Of a DNA stretch of 45,939 nt, positions 1 through 7,394 are shown piece after piece; position 1 is the stretch's first letter, and every line of letters starts with the position of its first letter. The position numbers were made by a program, and so were the translations under genes. The stretch comes from Cycloclasticus sp. symbiont of Bathymodiolus heckerae (GTDB lineage Bacteria > Pseudomonadota > Gammaproteobacteria > Methylococcales > Cycloclasticaceae): NCBI GenBank assembly GCA_002101235.1, contig LWTL01000107.1, forward strand, positions 1 through 45,939. Reading direction: 5' to 3'. Under the pieces are notes generated by a model that did no database searches, had not been told where the DNA came from, and saw only the letters and a list, made by a program, of their open reading frames with translations.

Positions 1-55
1 GTGCTGCTTCAAGCCTAAATTCAGGGGTAAATGTTGGTCTGCTTCTTCTCATCAT
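1..55 (-). CDS. Transposase OrfA, IS3/IS911 type (5' fragment cut by the window edge)
   Basis: Eighteen codons of a minus-strand gene enter the window. They start at a double ATG (55 and 52) behind an AAAGGTGAG ribosome site and read MMRRSRPTFTPEFRLEAA. The FTPEFRLEAA block is the typical beginning of the helix-turn-helix OrfA protein of IS3-family elements, where it starts the DNA-binding half of the transposase. The rest of the gene, including the catalytic OrfB part, is outside the window, so it cannot be judged whether the element is intact. Confidence 0.7.
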   Translation of the reverse strand, partial: MMRRSRPTFTPEFRLEAA

Positions 56-127
56 GCGCTCACCTTTTTATCTTGAGATGAATAATATCACCTCTAATTA
101 GGTGGCCAACTTAACTATGCCACTACA
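1..127 (-). mobile_element. Left end of an IS3-type insertion sequence (partial)
   Basis: The first bases hold the start of an IS3/IS911-type transposase gene reading off the left edge. The sequence upstream of it, read on the minus strand from 127, begins TGTAGTGGCATAGTTAAG and continues into GGCCACC. IS3-family ends begin with TG, so 127 is a reasonable outer boundary. The opposite end and the target duplication lie outside the window, so the boundary and the family subgroup are inferred. Confidence 0.6.
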
Positions 128-422
128 CTTCAACACCTTGCGCTGTTTGAGGGCCGACTGACCACCCCCATAGGCCAGTTTGTGGGACTTGCACGCCAGA
201 GGCATCAAGTACACTTTGAGCCGCCTTCAGTCTTACCGAGTCGCTATCTCCATTAATCATAATGTCTTCAATGGTTGATGTGGCTGTAGCAAATAAGGCA
301 TGAAGTTTATCTCTAGATGATTCGAGGTTATCCAATATTGCTACCATCATATAGCTTTGGAGTGTCTACAGTTCTCACGGCGATTCAGCTTCTTCAACTG
401 TATACCTAGGCTTTTTATTCAT
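123..422 (-). pseudogene. Decayed phage-like small gene (possible terminase small-subunit remnant)
   Basis: Two pieces in different frames look like one broken gene. From an ATG at 420-422 a short frame reads MNKKPRYTVEEAESP and stops near 375. A second frame from an ATG at 348-350 gives 75 residues including SDSVRLKAAQSVLDASG, a pattern I associate with the C-terminal half of small phage terminase or HTH-type phage proteins (SVRLKAAxxVLDxxG). An in-frame stop at 366-368 closes the second frame upstream. The last codons run into the presumed IS end at 127, so the true C-terminus may have been replaced by insertion. The assignment is inference from weak resemblance; it could simply be non-coding DNA. 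Confidence 0.35.
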
Positions 423-563
423 AAAGTTCATTCTGCTTTTATAAAAACGAATGATGATTATTACCTAAACTGGGCCTTATTGGAAAATATAGGCATTCAG
501 TAGCCATATTAATCAACATAAGATTATTAATCCTTACTGTTCCGTATATGTTCCGTACAGACA

Positions 564-595
564 TAAAAAAACCACTCACATGACTGTAAGTGGTT
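564..595 (-). terminator. Intrinsic terminator after tRNA-Ala/tRNA-Glu
   Basis: Read on the minus strand, AACCACTTAC and GTGAGTGGTT pair as a hairpin around a short loop, followed by a run of seven T. It lies 8 bases past the tRNA-Glu 3' end and would end the tRNA transcript. Confidence 0.8.
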
Positions 596-603
596 GATTT
601 ATA

Positions 604-679
604 TGGCGTCCCCAAGGGGGTTCGAACCCCTGTTACCGCCGTGAAAGGGCGGTGTCCTAGGCCTCTAGACGATGGGGAC
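604..679 (-). tRNA. tRNA-Glu (anticodon TTC)
   Basis: A full 76-base cloverleaf reads on the minus strand from GTCCCCATCG at 679 to an encoded CCA at 604-606. The acceptor stem pairs GTCCCCA with TGGGGAC, the anticodon loop is CTTTCAC (TTC), and the T arm contains GGTTCGAACCC. It is downstream of tRNA-Ala and of gltX, the gene for the synthetase that charges it. Its 3' end faces the mobile-element debris at the left edge, the side on which integrases usually act in tRNA genes. Confidence 0.97.
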
Positions 680-731
680 TAATTCTTTTTTACTACTAAA
701 GTGAATCGTCTAAATCACTTTTCACCAAAAT

Positions 732-807
732 TGGTGGAGCCAAGCGGGATCGAACCGCTGACCTCAACACTGCCAGTGTTGCGCTCTCCCAGCTGAGCTA
801 TGGCCCC
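732..807 (-). tRNA. tRNA-Ala (anticodon GGC)
   Basis: A 76-base cloverleaf runs on the minus strand from GGGGCCATAG at 807 to an encoded CCA at 732-734. The anticodon arm is CAACA-CTGGCAG-TGTTG, giving GGC for alanine GCC/GCU codons, and the T arm contains GGTTCGATCCC. It is 52 bases ahead of tRNA-Glu, with which it probably forms one transcript. Confidence 0.97.
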
Positions 808-822
808 TCTAGCAGGACGCGA

Positions 823-851
823 ATTGTACTGAATGATGCCTTAAGTGTCTA
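823..851 (-). promoter_or_regulatory. Sigma70 promoter of the tRNA-Ala/tRNA-Glu unit
   Basis: On the minus strand TAGACA (846-851) and TACAAT (823-828) are 17 bases apart, matching sigma70 -35 and -10 boxes at 5 of 6 each. The next bases, TCGCGTCC, form the GC-rich discriminator typical of stringently controlled stable RNA promoters. Transcription would begin near 816, a few bases before the tRNA 5' end at 807. The -35 box contains the gltX stop codon, so the promoter is partly inside the coding sequence. Confidence 0.7.
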
Positions 852-2267
852 GCTTTCTTGGGCAACTATTTTCGCTTTTATGAATTCAATCGCTCTGGGT
901 ATATTCTTTAAACACAATTTTTTACCTAGCAGCAACAGCGTTGCATCTAATGCTGGCGAAACAGATGTGCCCGTTAACGCCACACGCAACGGTTGCGCCA
1001 CTTTTCCTAATTTTAGATCTAATACTTCAGCCGTATCTAATATCACTTGATGTAATGGTTCTTTTGACCAATCAGACAGCTCTTCAAATTTACCTAGCAT
1101 CATTTCTAAAGGTTCTAATGCGGCGGCTTTGAGACTCTTTTTAGCGGCTTTTTCATCAAACGCTTCGTAATCATTATAAAAGAGCAAACTCTTTTCAGCC
1201 ATTTCTTTGAGTGTCTTCGCCCGCTCTTGCTGAGTGATTACAATTTCTCGAAGATCTGGACCATTTTCAACATCACAACCTAATGTTACTAATTGGTCCG
1301 CTAACGGTGCGGTTAAACTGTCTGGGTCGGCACTCATGATGTACTGCTGATTTATCCATAACAGTTTTTCCGTATTAAACGCCGATGCGGTACGGTTTAC
1401 ATCCTTAAGGTCAAACAGCTCTATCATTTCCTCACGGCTGAAAATTTCTTGGTCACCGTGTGACCACCCTAACCTTACTAAATAATTCAGTAACGCTTCT
1501 GGTAGGAAGCCATCATCACGGTATTGCATAACGCTGACTGCACCATGACGTTTTGAGAGTCGCGCACCGTCATCACCCAAAATCATCGGCAGATGTGCAA
1601 AACTAGGTATTTGAGCGCCCAATGCTTTCATAATATTAATTTGCCGTGGGGTATTATTAATATGATCGTCACCACGAATAATATGTGTCATATTCATATC
1701 TAGGTCGTCCACCACTACTGTTAAGTTATAGGTTGGAGTACCGTTTGAGCGTGCAATAATAAGGTCGTCTAACTCCTCGTTACTAATAGATATTTCGCCG
1801 CGCACAAGATCGTTAAATATGACTACGCCTTGCTCTGGATTTTTGAACCGAACCACTGGGTTTACGCCTTCAACAGTATCCGTACGGTGACGGCATTTAC
1901 CGTTATAACGTGGTTTTTGTTTATTCGCTCGCTGTTCCTCTCGCACTGCTTCTACTTGTTCTGATGAACAGTAACAGTGGTACGCATCGCCTTGATCTAA
2001 CAACTGTTGAATAATTTCCATATAACGCGGAAAACGGTCTGTTTGGAAAAATGGCCCTTCATCATGCGTTAAACCTAACCACTCCATGCCATCAAAGATC
2101 GCCTGCACAGACGCCTCTGTTGAACGTTCTCTATCGGTGTCTTCTATTCGCAATATAAATTGGCCGTTTGTTTTCTTGGCGTGCAACCAAGAAAACAGAG
2201 CAGTTCTTGCACCGCCAACGTGGAGATAGCCGGTTGGGCTAGGAGCAAATCGAGTACGAATCGTCAT
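849..2267 (-). CDS. gltX: Glutamyl-tRNA synthetase
   Basis: This cytoplasmic class I synthetase attaches glutamate to tRNA-Glu using ATP. The 472 residues match the usual bacterial length (about 470). The HIGH-type signature PSPTGYLHVGG is at residues 9-19 and the KMSKS-type loop LSKRHG at 237-242. Between them, C98, C100 and C125, with nearby H127, form the zinc-site pattern of the E. coli-type enzyme. The C-terminal anticodon-binding half is complete. A 62-base gap separates it from the cysteine-rich gene upstream. Its stop codon overlaps the promoter for tRNA-Ala and tRNA-Glu, so readthrough could also place the synthetase and its own tRNA on one transcript. Confidence 0.98.
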   Translation of the reverse strand: MTIRTRFAPSPTGYLHVGGARTALFSWLHAKKTNGQFILRIEDTDRERSTEASVQAIFDGMEWLGLTHDEGPFFQTDRFPRYMEIIQQLLDQGDAYHCYCSSEQVEAVREEQRANKQKPRYNGKCRHRTDTVEGVNPVVRFKNPEQGVVIFNDLVRGEISISNEELDDLIIARSNGTPTYNLTVVVDDLDMNMTHIIRGDDHINNTPRQINIMKALGAQIPSFAHLPMILGDDGARLSKRHGAVSVMQYRDDGFLPEALLNYLVRLGWSHGDQEIFSREEMIELFDLKDVNRTASAFNTEKLLWINQQYIMSADPDSLTAPLADQLVTLGCDVENGPDLREIVITQQERAKTLKEMAEKSLLFYNDYEAFDEKAAKKSLKAAALEPLEMMLGKFEELSDWSKEPLHQVILDTAEVLDLKLGKVAQPLRVALTGTSVSPALDATLLLLGKKLCLKNIPRAIEFIKAKIVAQES

Positions 2268-2329
2268 TGATGTTTACCGCTGTATAGGAAAAGCGGCATT
2301 TTAGCAAAAATTAACGCGGCTGTTTTATT

Positions 2330-3145
2330 TTAAGTATTTTGTTCTCTGCGAAACTTAATCAAATTCAAAATACGCTTTTTTGTATCATCAAGAACAACGG
2401 CCATACCGGGTTTAATACCGTGTTCTGATGCAACAAAGGCTTTCATCGTATTACATATTTGCCCATCTAAACGAATACCTAAACCTCTCACTTGCATCAT
2501 ATTCGCCCAATCACCAAACATTTGTAGCGTCATTTCACAGGCCGTAATAATGTAGGTTATTTCTAATTTTGGATGTTTTTGAACTTGCTTGACGATAATT
2601 TCGCCAATTTGATGAACCGTTGTAATGAAAACAGGCAATACACGCTTTTTTGGTAAACTATGGACGCACTTACCAATAAAACATTGCCCACATACCGGGT
2701 TTGTTAAGTCGTGGATACAATCTTGCGTAAACCGTTGTGATGGGCACTCGAACGGCTTATGGCAATACGAAAAACCTATCACCAAAAGGCTATCTTTCTT
2801 TGCCAGTAAATCTTTGAACTCCGCCTCATTTTTCAAACCATATAAGAAAAAATCATCATCACGAGTAAATGGAAGCGGTTTTAAATACGAACGTATTAAG
2901 TTAAACCCATGTTTAAACGGATTAGAAAAAAAGTACTTAATAAAGAACTTTTCTTCATCGTACTCAGCTAGATAATTTAACGCTTTCAAACGTAGGTTCT
3001 TTTTAGTTTTCGGGCGAATACCCGGCAATTTAGGGATTTTCACTAACTGCTTGATTGGATGCGATTGCTCAAGGCTACCCGAGCGTTTATCCCAGCTTTT
3101 TTCAGCCTCTTCCCATGTTGAATGTTTATCCCAATGCGCACTCAT
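2330..3145 (-). CDS. Cysteine-rich protein of unknown function
   Basis: I do not recognise this 271-residue protein with certainty. It has no signal peptide or clear membrane segment, so it is probably cytoplasmic. The N-terminal third is basic and rich in Lys and aromatic residues. The middle has a striking cluster: C128, C134, C143, C152, C155 and C160, with C203 and C231 further on, including the motif VCGQCFIGKC. Eight cysteines in this spacing suggest an iron-sulfur or zinc site; something DUF116-like is possible but unproven. It follows the rhodanese gene by 9 bases and precedes gltX, so it is probably co-transcribed with the dnaQ group. Pairing with a sulfur-handling rhodanese fits, but does not prove, a role in Fe-S or sulfur metabolism. 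Confidence 0.8.
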   Translation of the reverse strand: MSAHWDKHSTWEEAEKSWDKRSGSLEQSHPIKQLVKIPKLPGIRPKTKKNLRLKALNYLAEYDEEKFFIKYFFSNPFKHGFNLIRSYLKPLPFTRDDDFFLYGLKNEAEFKDLLAKKDSLLVIGFSYCHKPFECPSQRFTQDCIHDLTNPVCGQCFIGKCVHSLPKKRVLPVFITTVHQIGEIIVKQVQKHPKLEITYIITACEMTLQMFGDWANMMQVRGLGIRLDGQICNTMKAFVASEHGIKPGMAVVLDDTKKRILNLIKFRREQNT

Positions 3146-3154
3146 AAACGTTAC

Positions 3155-3772
3155 CTATTGATTAAATAAAACTTTATTTATATCCACTTTATAATCCCAA
3201 GGCAAGCCACTGTTTTTCCAACCGTTAACCGTCCTATGCCCTTTATTCTTACCTTTTTTAGACTTATCACCTTCAAAACCATCAATAACAGTATACGCTT
3301 GTGTGTAGCCTAACTTAGTGGCTAATGTTGCTGCTTTTGAGCTACGCGTACCAGAACGGCACATGAAAATAATGGGCGTGTTTTTACTAAAGCCTTTTGC
3401 CTCGACTAAGTCTTCAAATGCTATGGGGAAATCGCCACTAATTACTTTTAAGTAACGGTTCTTTTTTTCATCCCACTCATCAAAATCATTAGTCATATAA
3501 GGGATAACAGCATCTACCATCGGCGTCCATCCAACAAACTCTATTTCAGCCGGCGTTCTTACATCAATAAACAGCACATTACCCGCATTCGCTTTAACAA
3601 TATGATGCGCTTGACTTGCGGTTAAGTAGTGTTTCGATTCAGACTGTTTTTTCTCAGCAATGTCCACACCGCTAATCGTCGTTGTGATTTCAACAGCTAT
3701 ACTTAATGTTGAAAATACAACACTGATGCACAGCATTGCAATTAATAGATGATTTCTGAAACCTGTTCCCAT
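3155..3772 (-). CDS. Exported rhodanese-domain protein
   Basis: The product is a 205-residue single-domain rhodanese. Residues 1-27 form a hydrophobic signal sequence or N-terminal anchor, so the domain should face the periplasm. The rhodanese fold covers roughly 48-190, with FIDVRTPAE at 68-76 and the active-site loop CRSGTRS at 138-144; C138 would carry the persulfide. A Lys-rich loop (GDKSKKGKNKGH) near the end may be an insert beside the active site. The gene sits 18 bases after dnaQ and 9 bases before the cysteine-rich gene. Rhodaneses move sulfane sulfur to thiol acceptors; the actual substrate here cannot be told from sequence. Confidence 0.9.
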   Translation of the reverse strand: MGTGFRNHLLIAMLCISVVFSTLSIAVEITTTISGVDIAEKKQSESKHYLTASQAHHIVKANAGNVLFIDVRTPAEIEFVGWTPMVDAVIPYMTNDFDEWDEKKNRYLKVISGDFPIAFEDLVEAKGFSKNTPIIFMCRSGTRSSKAATLATKLGYTQAYTVIDGFEGDKSKKGKNKGHRTVNGWKNSGLPWDYKVDINKVLFNQ

Positions 3773-3790
3773 TATGACAACCTCTTTAAT

Positions 3791-4504
3791 TTATTTAGCT
3801 ATTGCGTCAACACTATCCCAAACACACTCACCACCTGATGAACCCTTTATAGCGTTAAGACGCTCAGCATGAAGCGTTAGTTCATTTTCATTCGCCTTAA
3901 TAACGGCTAAACGCGCCCGACTGCTATCAAAAACTTTCGGTGTGAACTCTATGTCTGTCGTACTTTCTTCTGCAAATAACGAGTTTTGACCACCCGTCAT
4001 CATTAAATACACATCAGCTAAAATTTCAGCATCCAATAACGCGCCATGCAGTTGGCGATGGCTATTATTTATTTCATAACGCCTACACAAAGCATCCAAA
4101 CTATTACGCTGGCCGGGGAACATCTTTCTTGCCATATGAAGCGAATCGATTACATCGCACCACGATGCCATATCGGCATGTTTCGAACCCATCAGACGGT
4201 ATTCATGATTAATAAACCCAACATCAAAAGCCGCATTATGAATAACGACTTCTGCCCCTTTTAAATATTCAAAAAACTCTTCCGCAATATCTTCATACAA
4301 CGGTTTATCCGAAAGGTATTCACTTGTTAACCCGTGAACGGCTACAGCGCCTTCATCAATGTCACGTTGTGGATTTAGATAATAATGAAAGTTGTTGCCC
4401 GTTAAGCGTCGGTTAACTATTTCTACGCAACCCACTTCAATAATACGATGACCTTGCTTTGGCTCAAGGCCTGTCGTTTCTGTATCTAAAACGATTTGTC
4501 TCAT
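3791..4504 (-). CDS. dnaQ: DNA polymerase III epsilon subunit (3'-5' proofreading exonuclease)
   Basis: The 237-residue protein is the proofreading subunit of the replicative polymerase core. The three exonuclease motifs of the DEDDh family are visible: DTETTG (D7, E9), HNAAFDVGF (D94) and H153 with D158 in HGALLDAE. The C-terminal tail beyond about residue 185 would be the flexible linker and polymerase-alpha-binding segment. Its start overlaps the rnhA stop by 4 bases. The rnhA-dnaQ pairing is common in gammaproteobacteria, though E. coli has them divergent while here they are one operon. Confidence 0.97.
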   Translation of the reverse strand: MRQIVLDTETTGLEPKQGHRIIEVGCVEIVNRRLTGNNFHYYLNPQRDIDEGAVAVHGLTSEYLSDKPLYEDIAEEFFEYLKGAEVVIHNAAFDVGFINHEYRLMGSKHADMASWCDVIDSLHMARKMFPGQRNSLDALCRRYEINNSHRQLHGALLDAEILADVYLMMTGGQNSLFAEESTTDIEFTPKVFDSSRARLAVIKANENELTLHAERLNAIKGSSGGECVWDSVDAIAK

Positions 4505-4938
4505 AATGAATCTATACCCATGTTTGCCAATTCATCTGCGCGATCATTCCCGGCGTTACCGCTATGTCCTTTCACCCAAACCCATTCAATCGTATGTGAT
4601 TGAATTAAGGCATCTAACCGTTTCCATAAATCGACATTCTTAACCGGCTTTTTACTGGCTGTTTTCCAATTACGCTTTTTCCAATTCGGTAACCATTCAT
4701 TAATACCACTCAATACATATTTAGAGTCGCTATTGATCGTCATATCACTGGGGTTTTTTAATGTTTTAAGCGCTTCGATAACCGCCGTTAACTCCATACG
4801 ATTATTGGTTGTTTCCAATTCACCACCATAAATTTCTTTTGTCTTTCCGTTGTAACTAAGGCTTGCACCCCACCCTCCTATTCCAGGGTTTCCACGGCAC
4901 GCGCCGTCAGTGTAAATTTGTATGTTTTCTTTCAACAT
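4501..4938 (-). CDS. rnhA: Ribonuclease HI
   Basis: This 145-residue enzyme cuts the RNA strand of RNA-DNA hybrids, removing primers and R-loops. The metal-binding carboxylates are all present: D11 in YTDGACRGNPG, E49 in NNRMELTAVIE, D71 in NSDSKYV and D135 in the NDRADELA tail, with the flexible-loop H125 in KGHSG. The basic handle helix (NWKKRNWKTASKKPVKN) marks the E. coli-type HI form. It overlaps the yafS-like gene upstream by about 32 bases and dnaQ downstream by 4, so translation of the three is likely coupled. Confidence 0.97.
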   Translation of the reverse strand: MLKENIQIYTDGACRGNPGIGGWGASLSYNGKTKEIYGGELETTNNRMELTAVIEALKTLKNPSDMTINSDSKYVLSGINEWLPNWKKRNWKTASKKPVKNVDLWKRLDALIQSHTIEWVWVKGHSGNAGNDRADELANMGIDSL

Positions 4939-5704
4939 GAATTGTCTTCGTTGCCGGTTCTGCTAAAGGTGAAATAAATTTATTCTTCAAGTTTTTAAAT
5001 TGAAAGACTGACGTGCCACCCGACACACGTTTAACAGCCATGACAAAGTAAGCCGCGGGGATAAAGGGGATTAGTGCGGCTATTTTTTCAACAATCCCTC
5101 GCTTTTTCTTCTCTTCTTTATTTTTAACCAGAGGGAACAAACAACACCCCTCACTTACCTCAATTTGAAAATTCAGCAACTTAAGCCAATCAATCACTCT
5201 ATAACGGCTGATGAAGCGCCCATTCCAAGGTGTTTTCCCTTTTGCTTTAGGAAAAAAACGAGGTAAGTGCCAAAAAGCCCATGGGTTAAACCCCATCAAT
5301 AAAACTATGCCTTCCGGCTTTAACACTCTATTCACTTCACGTAGAACTTGGTGAGGATTATCTTCAAACTCCAAGGTATGCGGAATAATCACAATATCAA
5401 TACTATGCGTGTCGATAGGCAAATCTTCTGCTTCACCTGCTACACGCGTATATTTTGTTTGATCACTAAGAGTGTTATCTAAAATGGTGTAATGCGCAAA
5501 ACGCATCGCTTGATGGAATTCATCTTCCCAACCAATAAAATCAAGCTGTAACACTTCTGAACGGAAGTTTTCACTCAATTTTTGACTGAGTAAAGCAGAC
5601 TCGGCATGCTTATAAACTTCACCGATTGGTGTTTCAAACCAGTGACGAAGTTCTACAGGGCCGTCTAAATGTGAGTTTTTTTCATGTGGCATTATTTTAA
5701 ACAA
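4907..5704 (-). CDS. SAM-dependent methyltransferase-like protein (YafS-like)
   Basis: The 265-residue protein has the late motifs of a Methyltransf_11-type Rossmann domain: SIDIVIIPHTLEFEDNP and LREVNRVLKPEGIVLLMGFN, roughly residues 100-145. The glycine-rich SAM loop (GxGxG) normally found earlier is not evident, so the cofactor site is degenerate or diverged. The position directly before rnhA and divergent from mltD matches yafS of E. coli. The C-terminus ends in a basic segment after a conserved YFVMAVKR. The substrate is unknown. Some YafS-like proteins may no longer be catalytic, and the missing loop makes that possible here. Confidence 0.8.
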   Translation of the reverse strand: MFKIMPHEKNSHLDGPVELRHWFETPIGEVYKHAESALLSQKLSENFRSEVLQLDFIGWEDEFHQAMRFAHYTILDNTLSDQTKYTRVAGEAEDLPIDTHSIDIVIIPHTLEFEDNPHQVLREVNRVLKPEGIVLLMGFNPWAFWHLPRFFPKAKGKTPWNGRFISRYRVIDWLKLLNFQIEVSEGCCLFPLVKNKEEKKKRGIVEKIAALIPFIPAAYFVMAVKRVSGGTSVFQFKNLKNKFISPLAEPATKTIHVERKHTNLH

Positions 5705-5765
5705 TCTATAATTACAAACTACACCTTAGGGTATTCAATAAAGAAAAAACATTTCGCTTTACTCC

Positions 5766-7394
5766 ATGCAAAAGTCTCTCCTTCACCCAAATAACTCGAT
5801 GCGTCATTTAATCATAAATAAATCGGTTAGGTTTCTTTTATTTGCTAGCTTATGCATGCTAATTTCATGTACCCCATTGCAAATTAGACTACCAGAACTC
5901 ACTAAGTTCACTTCACCTGCTGAAGGTAGCCCCACCATTAGCCCAACAGATGAAGTTGCTATCGAAAAAACACAACCGCCTGCCGTTGAACTACCCATTA
6001 CTTTATGGCAACGGCTATTCGCTTTGTACCAACTACCATCAATTCAAAATGAGCAAATTCAAGCAGAAATAAATTGGTACAGTAAACACCCAGAATATTT
6101 AAGTCGCGTACAAAAAAATGCCACCCCTTACCTTTACCATATCGTCAATGAAGTAGAAAAACGTGGCATCCCCGGTGAGTTGGCCTTGCTTCCTATCGTT
6201 GAAAGTGCCTACCGACCTTTTGCTTATTCACACGGCCGTGCCGCAGGATTATGGCAATTCATACCCTCTACCGGCCGCGCCTTCGGCCTTCAGCAGACAT
6301 GGTGGTACGATGGTCGTCGAGATGTTTACAGGTCAACAAATGCCGCGCTAACTTATCTTACTCAGCTATCGAAACGCTTTAATAACAACTGGTTACTGGC
6401 TCTTGCAGGTTACAACGCTGGTGGTGGCTCTGTTTCATTAGCCATTCGCAAAAACAAAAGACGCGGCCTAGATACTGATTTTTGGGCATTAAAACTTCGT
6501 AAAGAAACCAAACATTACGTCCCAAAATTAATCGCTATTGCAACGATTTTAGCCAACGCTGAAAAGTACAACATTACGTTGATTGATATCCCAAATGCGC
6601 CGTACTTTGAACGTGTAAACACCATCAAACAAATTGATTTAGCCCGTGCTGCCGAATTGGCTGATATCAGCATTGAAGAGCTGTACGTTCTAAACCCTTC
6701 ATTCAACCAATGGGCAACGAGCCCCAAAGGCCCGCACTTTCTATTAATCCCTGTAGATAAAGCCGCAGGATTTAAAACCAAGCTGGCCACATTGCCTGAT
6801 TCACAGCGCCTTAAATGGGTTCGGCATAAAGTAAAACCTGGGGAAACATTAGGGCATATCGCCAGACTGTATCGCACAACCACTAAACAAATAATACAAG
6901 CCAACGCCATTAAAAATAATTTAATTCACGAGGGTAAGCACCTACTAATCCCTACCGCTAATTACAATAATAGTTTGTATGCTAATAGCGTTGAAATGCG
7001 TAAAAACGCCATTGTTAACACCCCTAGAAAAGGCTATAAAATTGAGTATTACGTCAAATCTGGTGATTCATTTTGGACTATAGCTCGGCGCTATCATGTT
7101 GGTGTTCGTCAACTGTCCAAGTGGAATGCTATGGCGCCACGGGACACTTTGAAAATTGGCCAAAAACTCGTTATTTGGAGTAAGAATTCGCACAGCAGCG
7201 CGGGTACTTTATTGACCTCTTCTCGCAAGCATCAAACTATTCGTTATACCGTAAGAAATGGCGACTCTTTGTACCTTATTTCTAGGAAATTCAACGTTAG
7301 TATTAACGATCTAAAGCGCTGGAACACTCTGAATAAAAAATACTTAAAGCCAGGGCAGAAACTAAAAATTATTGTTGACGTTACTCGCTCTTAA
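5766..7394 (+). CDS. mltD: Membrane-bound lytic murein transglycosylase D
   Basis: This 542-residue enzyme cleaves peptidoglycan glycan strands with formation of 1,6-anhydromuramic acid. A lipobox LISC places the lipidated cysteine at residue 35, so it should be outer-membrane anchored; Met12 (5799) would give a more typical 23-residue signal and may be the real start. The SLT domain spans about 130-250, with the catalytic glutamate E146 in PIVESAY, then GLWQFIPSTG and AGYNAGGG. Three LysM peptidoglycan-binding repeats follow at about 353-396, 427-471 and 492-536. It is divergent from the yafS-like gene by 61 bases, and its 3' end overlaps the opposing transporter gene by 14 bases. Confidence 0.96.
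   Translation: MQKSLLHPNNSMRHLIINKSVRFLLFASLCMLISCTPLQIRLPELTKFTSPAEGSPTISPTDEVAIEKTQPPAVELPITLWQRLFALYQLPSIQNEQIQAEINWYSKHPEYLSRVQKNATPYLYHIVNEVEKRGIPGELALLPIVESAYRPFAYSHGRAAGLWQFIPSTGRAFGLQQTWWYDGRRDVYRSTNAALTYLTQLSKRFNNNWLLALAGYNAGGGSVSLAIRKNKRRGLDTDFWALKLRKETKHYVPKLIAIATILANAEKYNITLIDIPNAPYFERVNTIKQIDLARAAELADISIEELYVLNPSFNQWATSPKGPHFLLIPVDKAAGFKTKLATLPDSQRLKWVRHKVKPGETLGHIARLYRTTTKQIIQANAIKNNLIHEGKHLLIPTANYNNSLYANSVEMRKNAIVNTPRKGYKIEYYVKSGDSFWTIARRYHVGVRQLSKWNAMAPRDTLKIGQKLVIWSKNSHSSAGTLLTSSRKHQTIRYTVRNGDSLYLISRKFNVSINDLKRWNTLNKKYLKPGQKLKIIVDVTRS

Noticed and set aside
6515..6910. A 131-codon minus-strand open frame in mltD
   Set aside because: It mirrors the coding sequence between the SLT and LysM parts of mltD and matches nothing recognisable.
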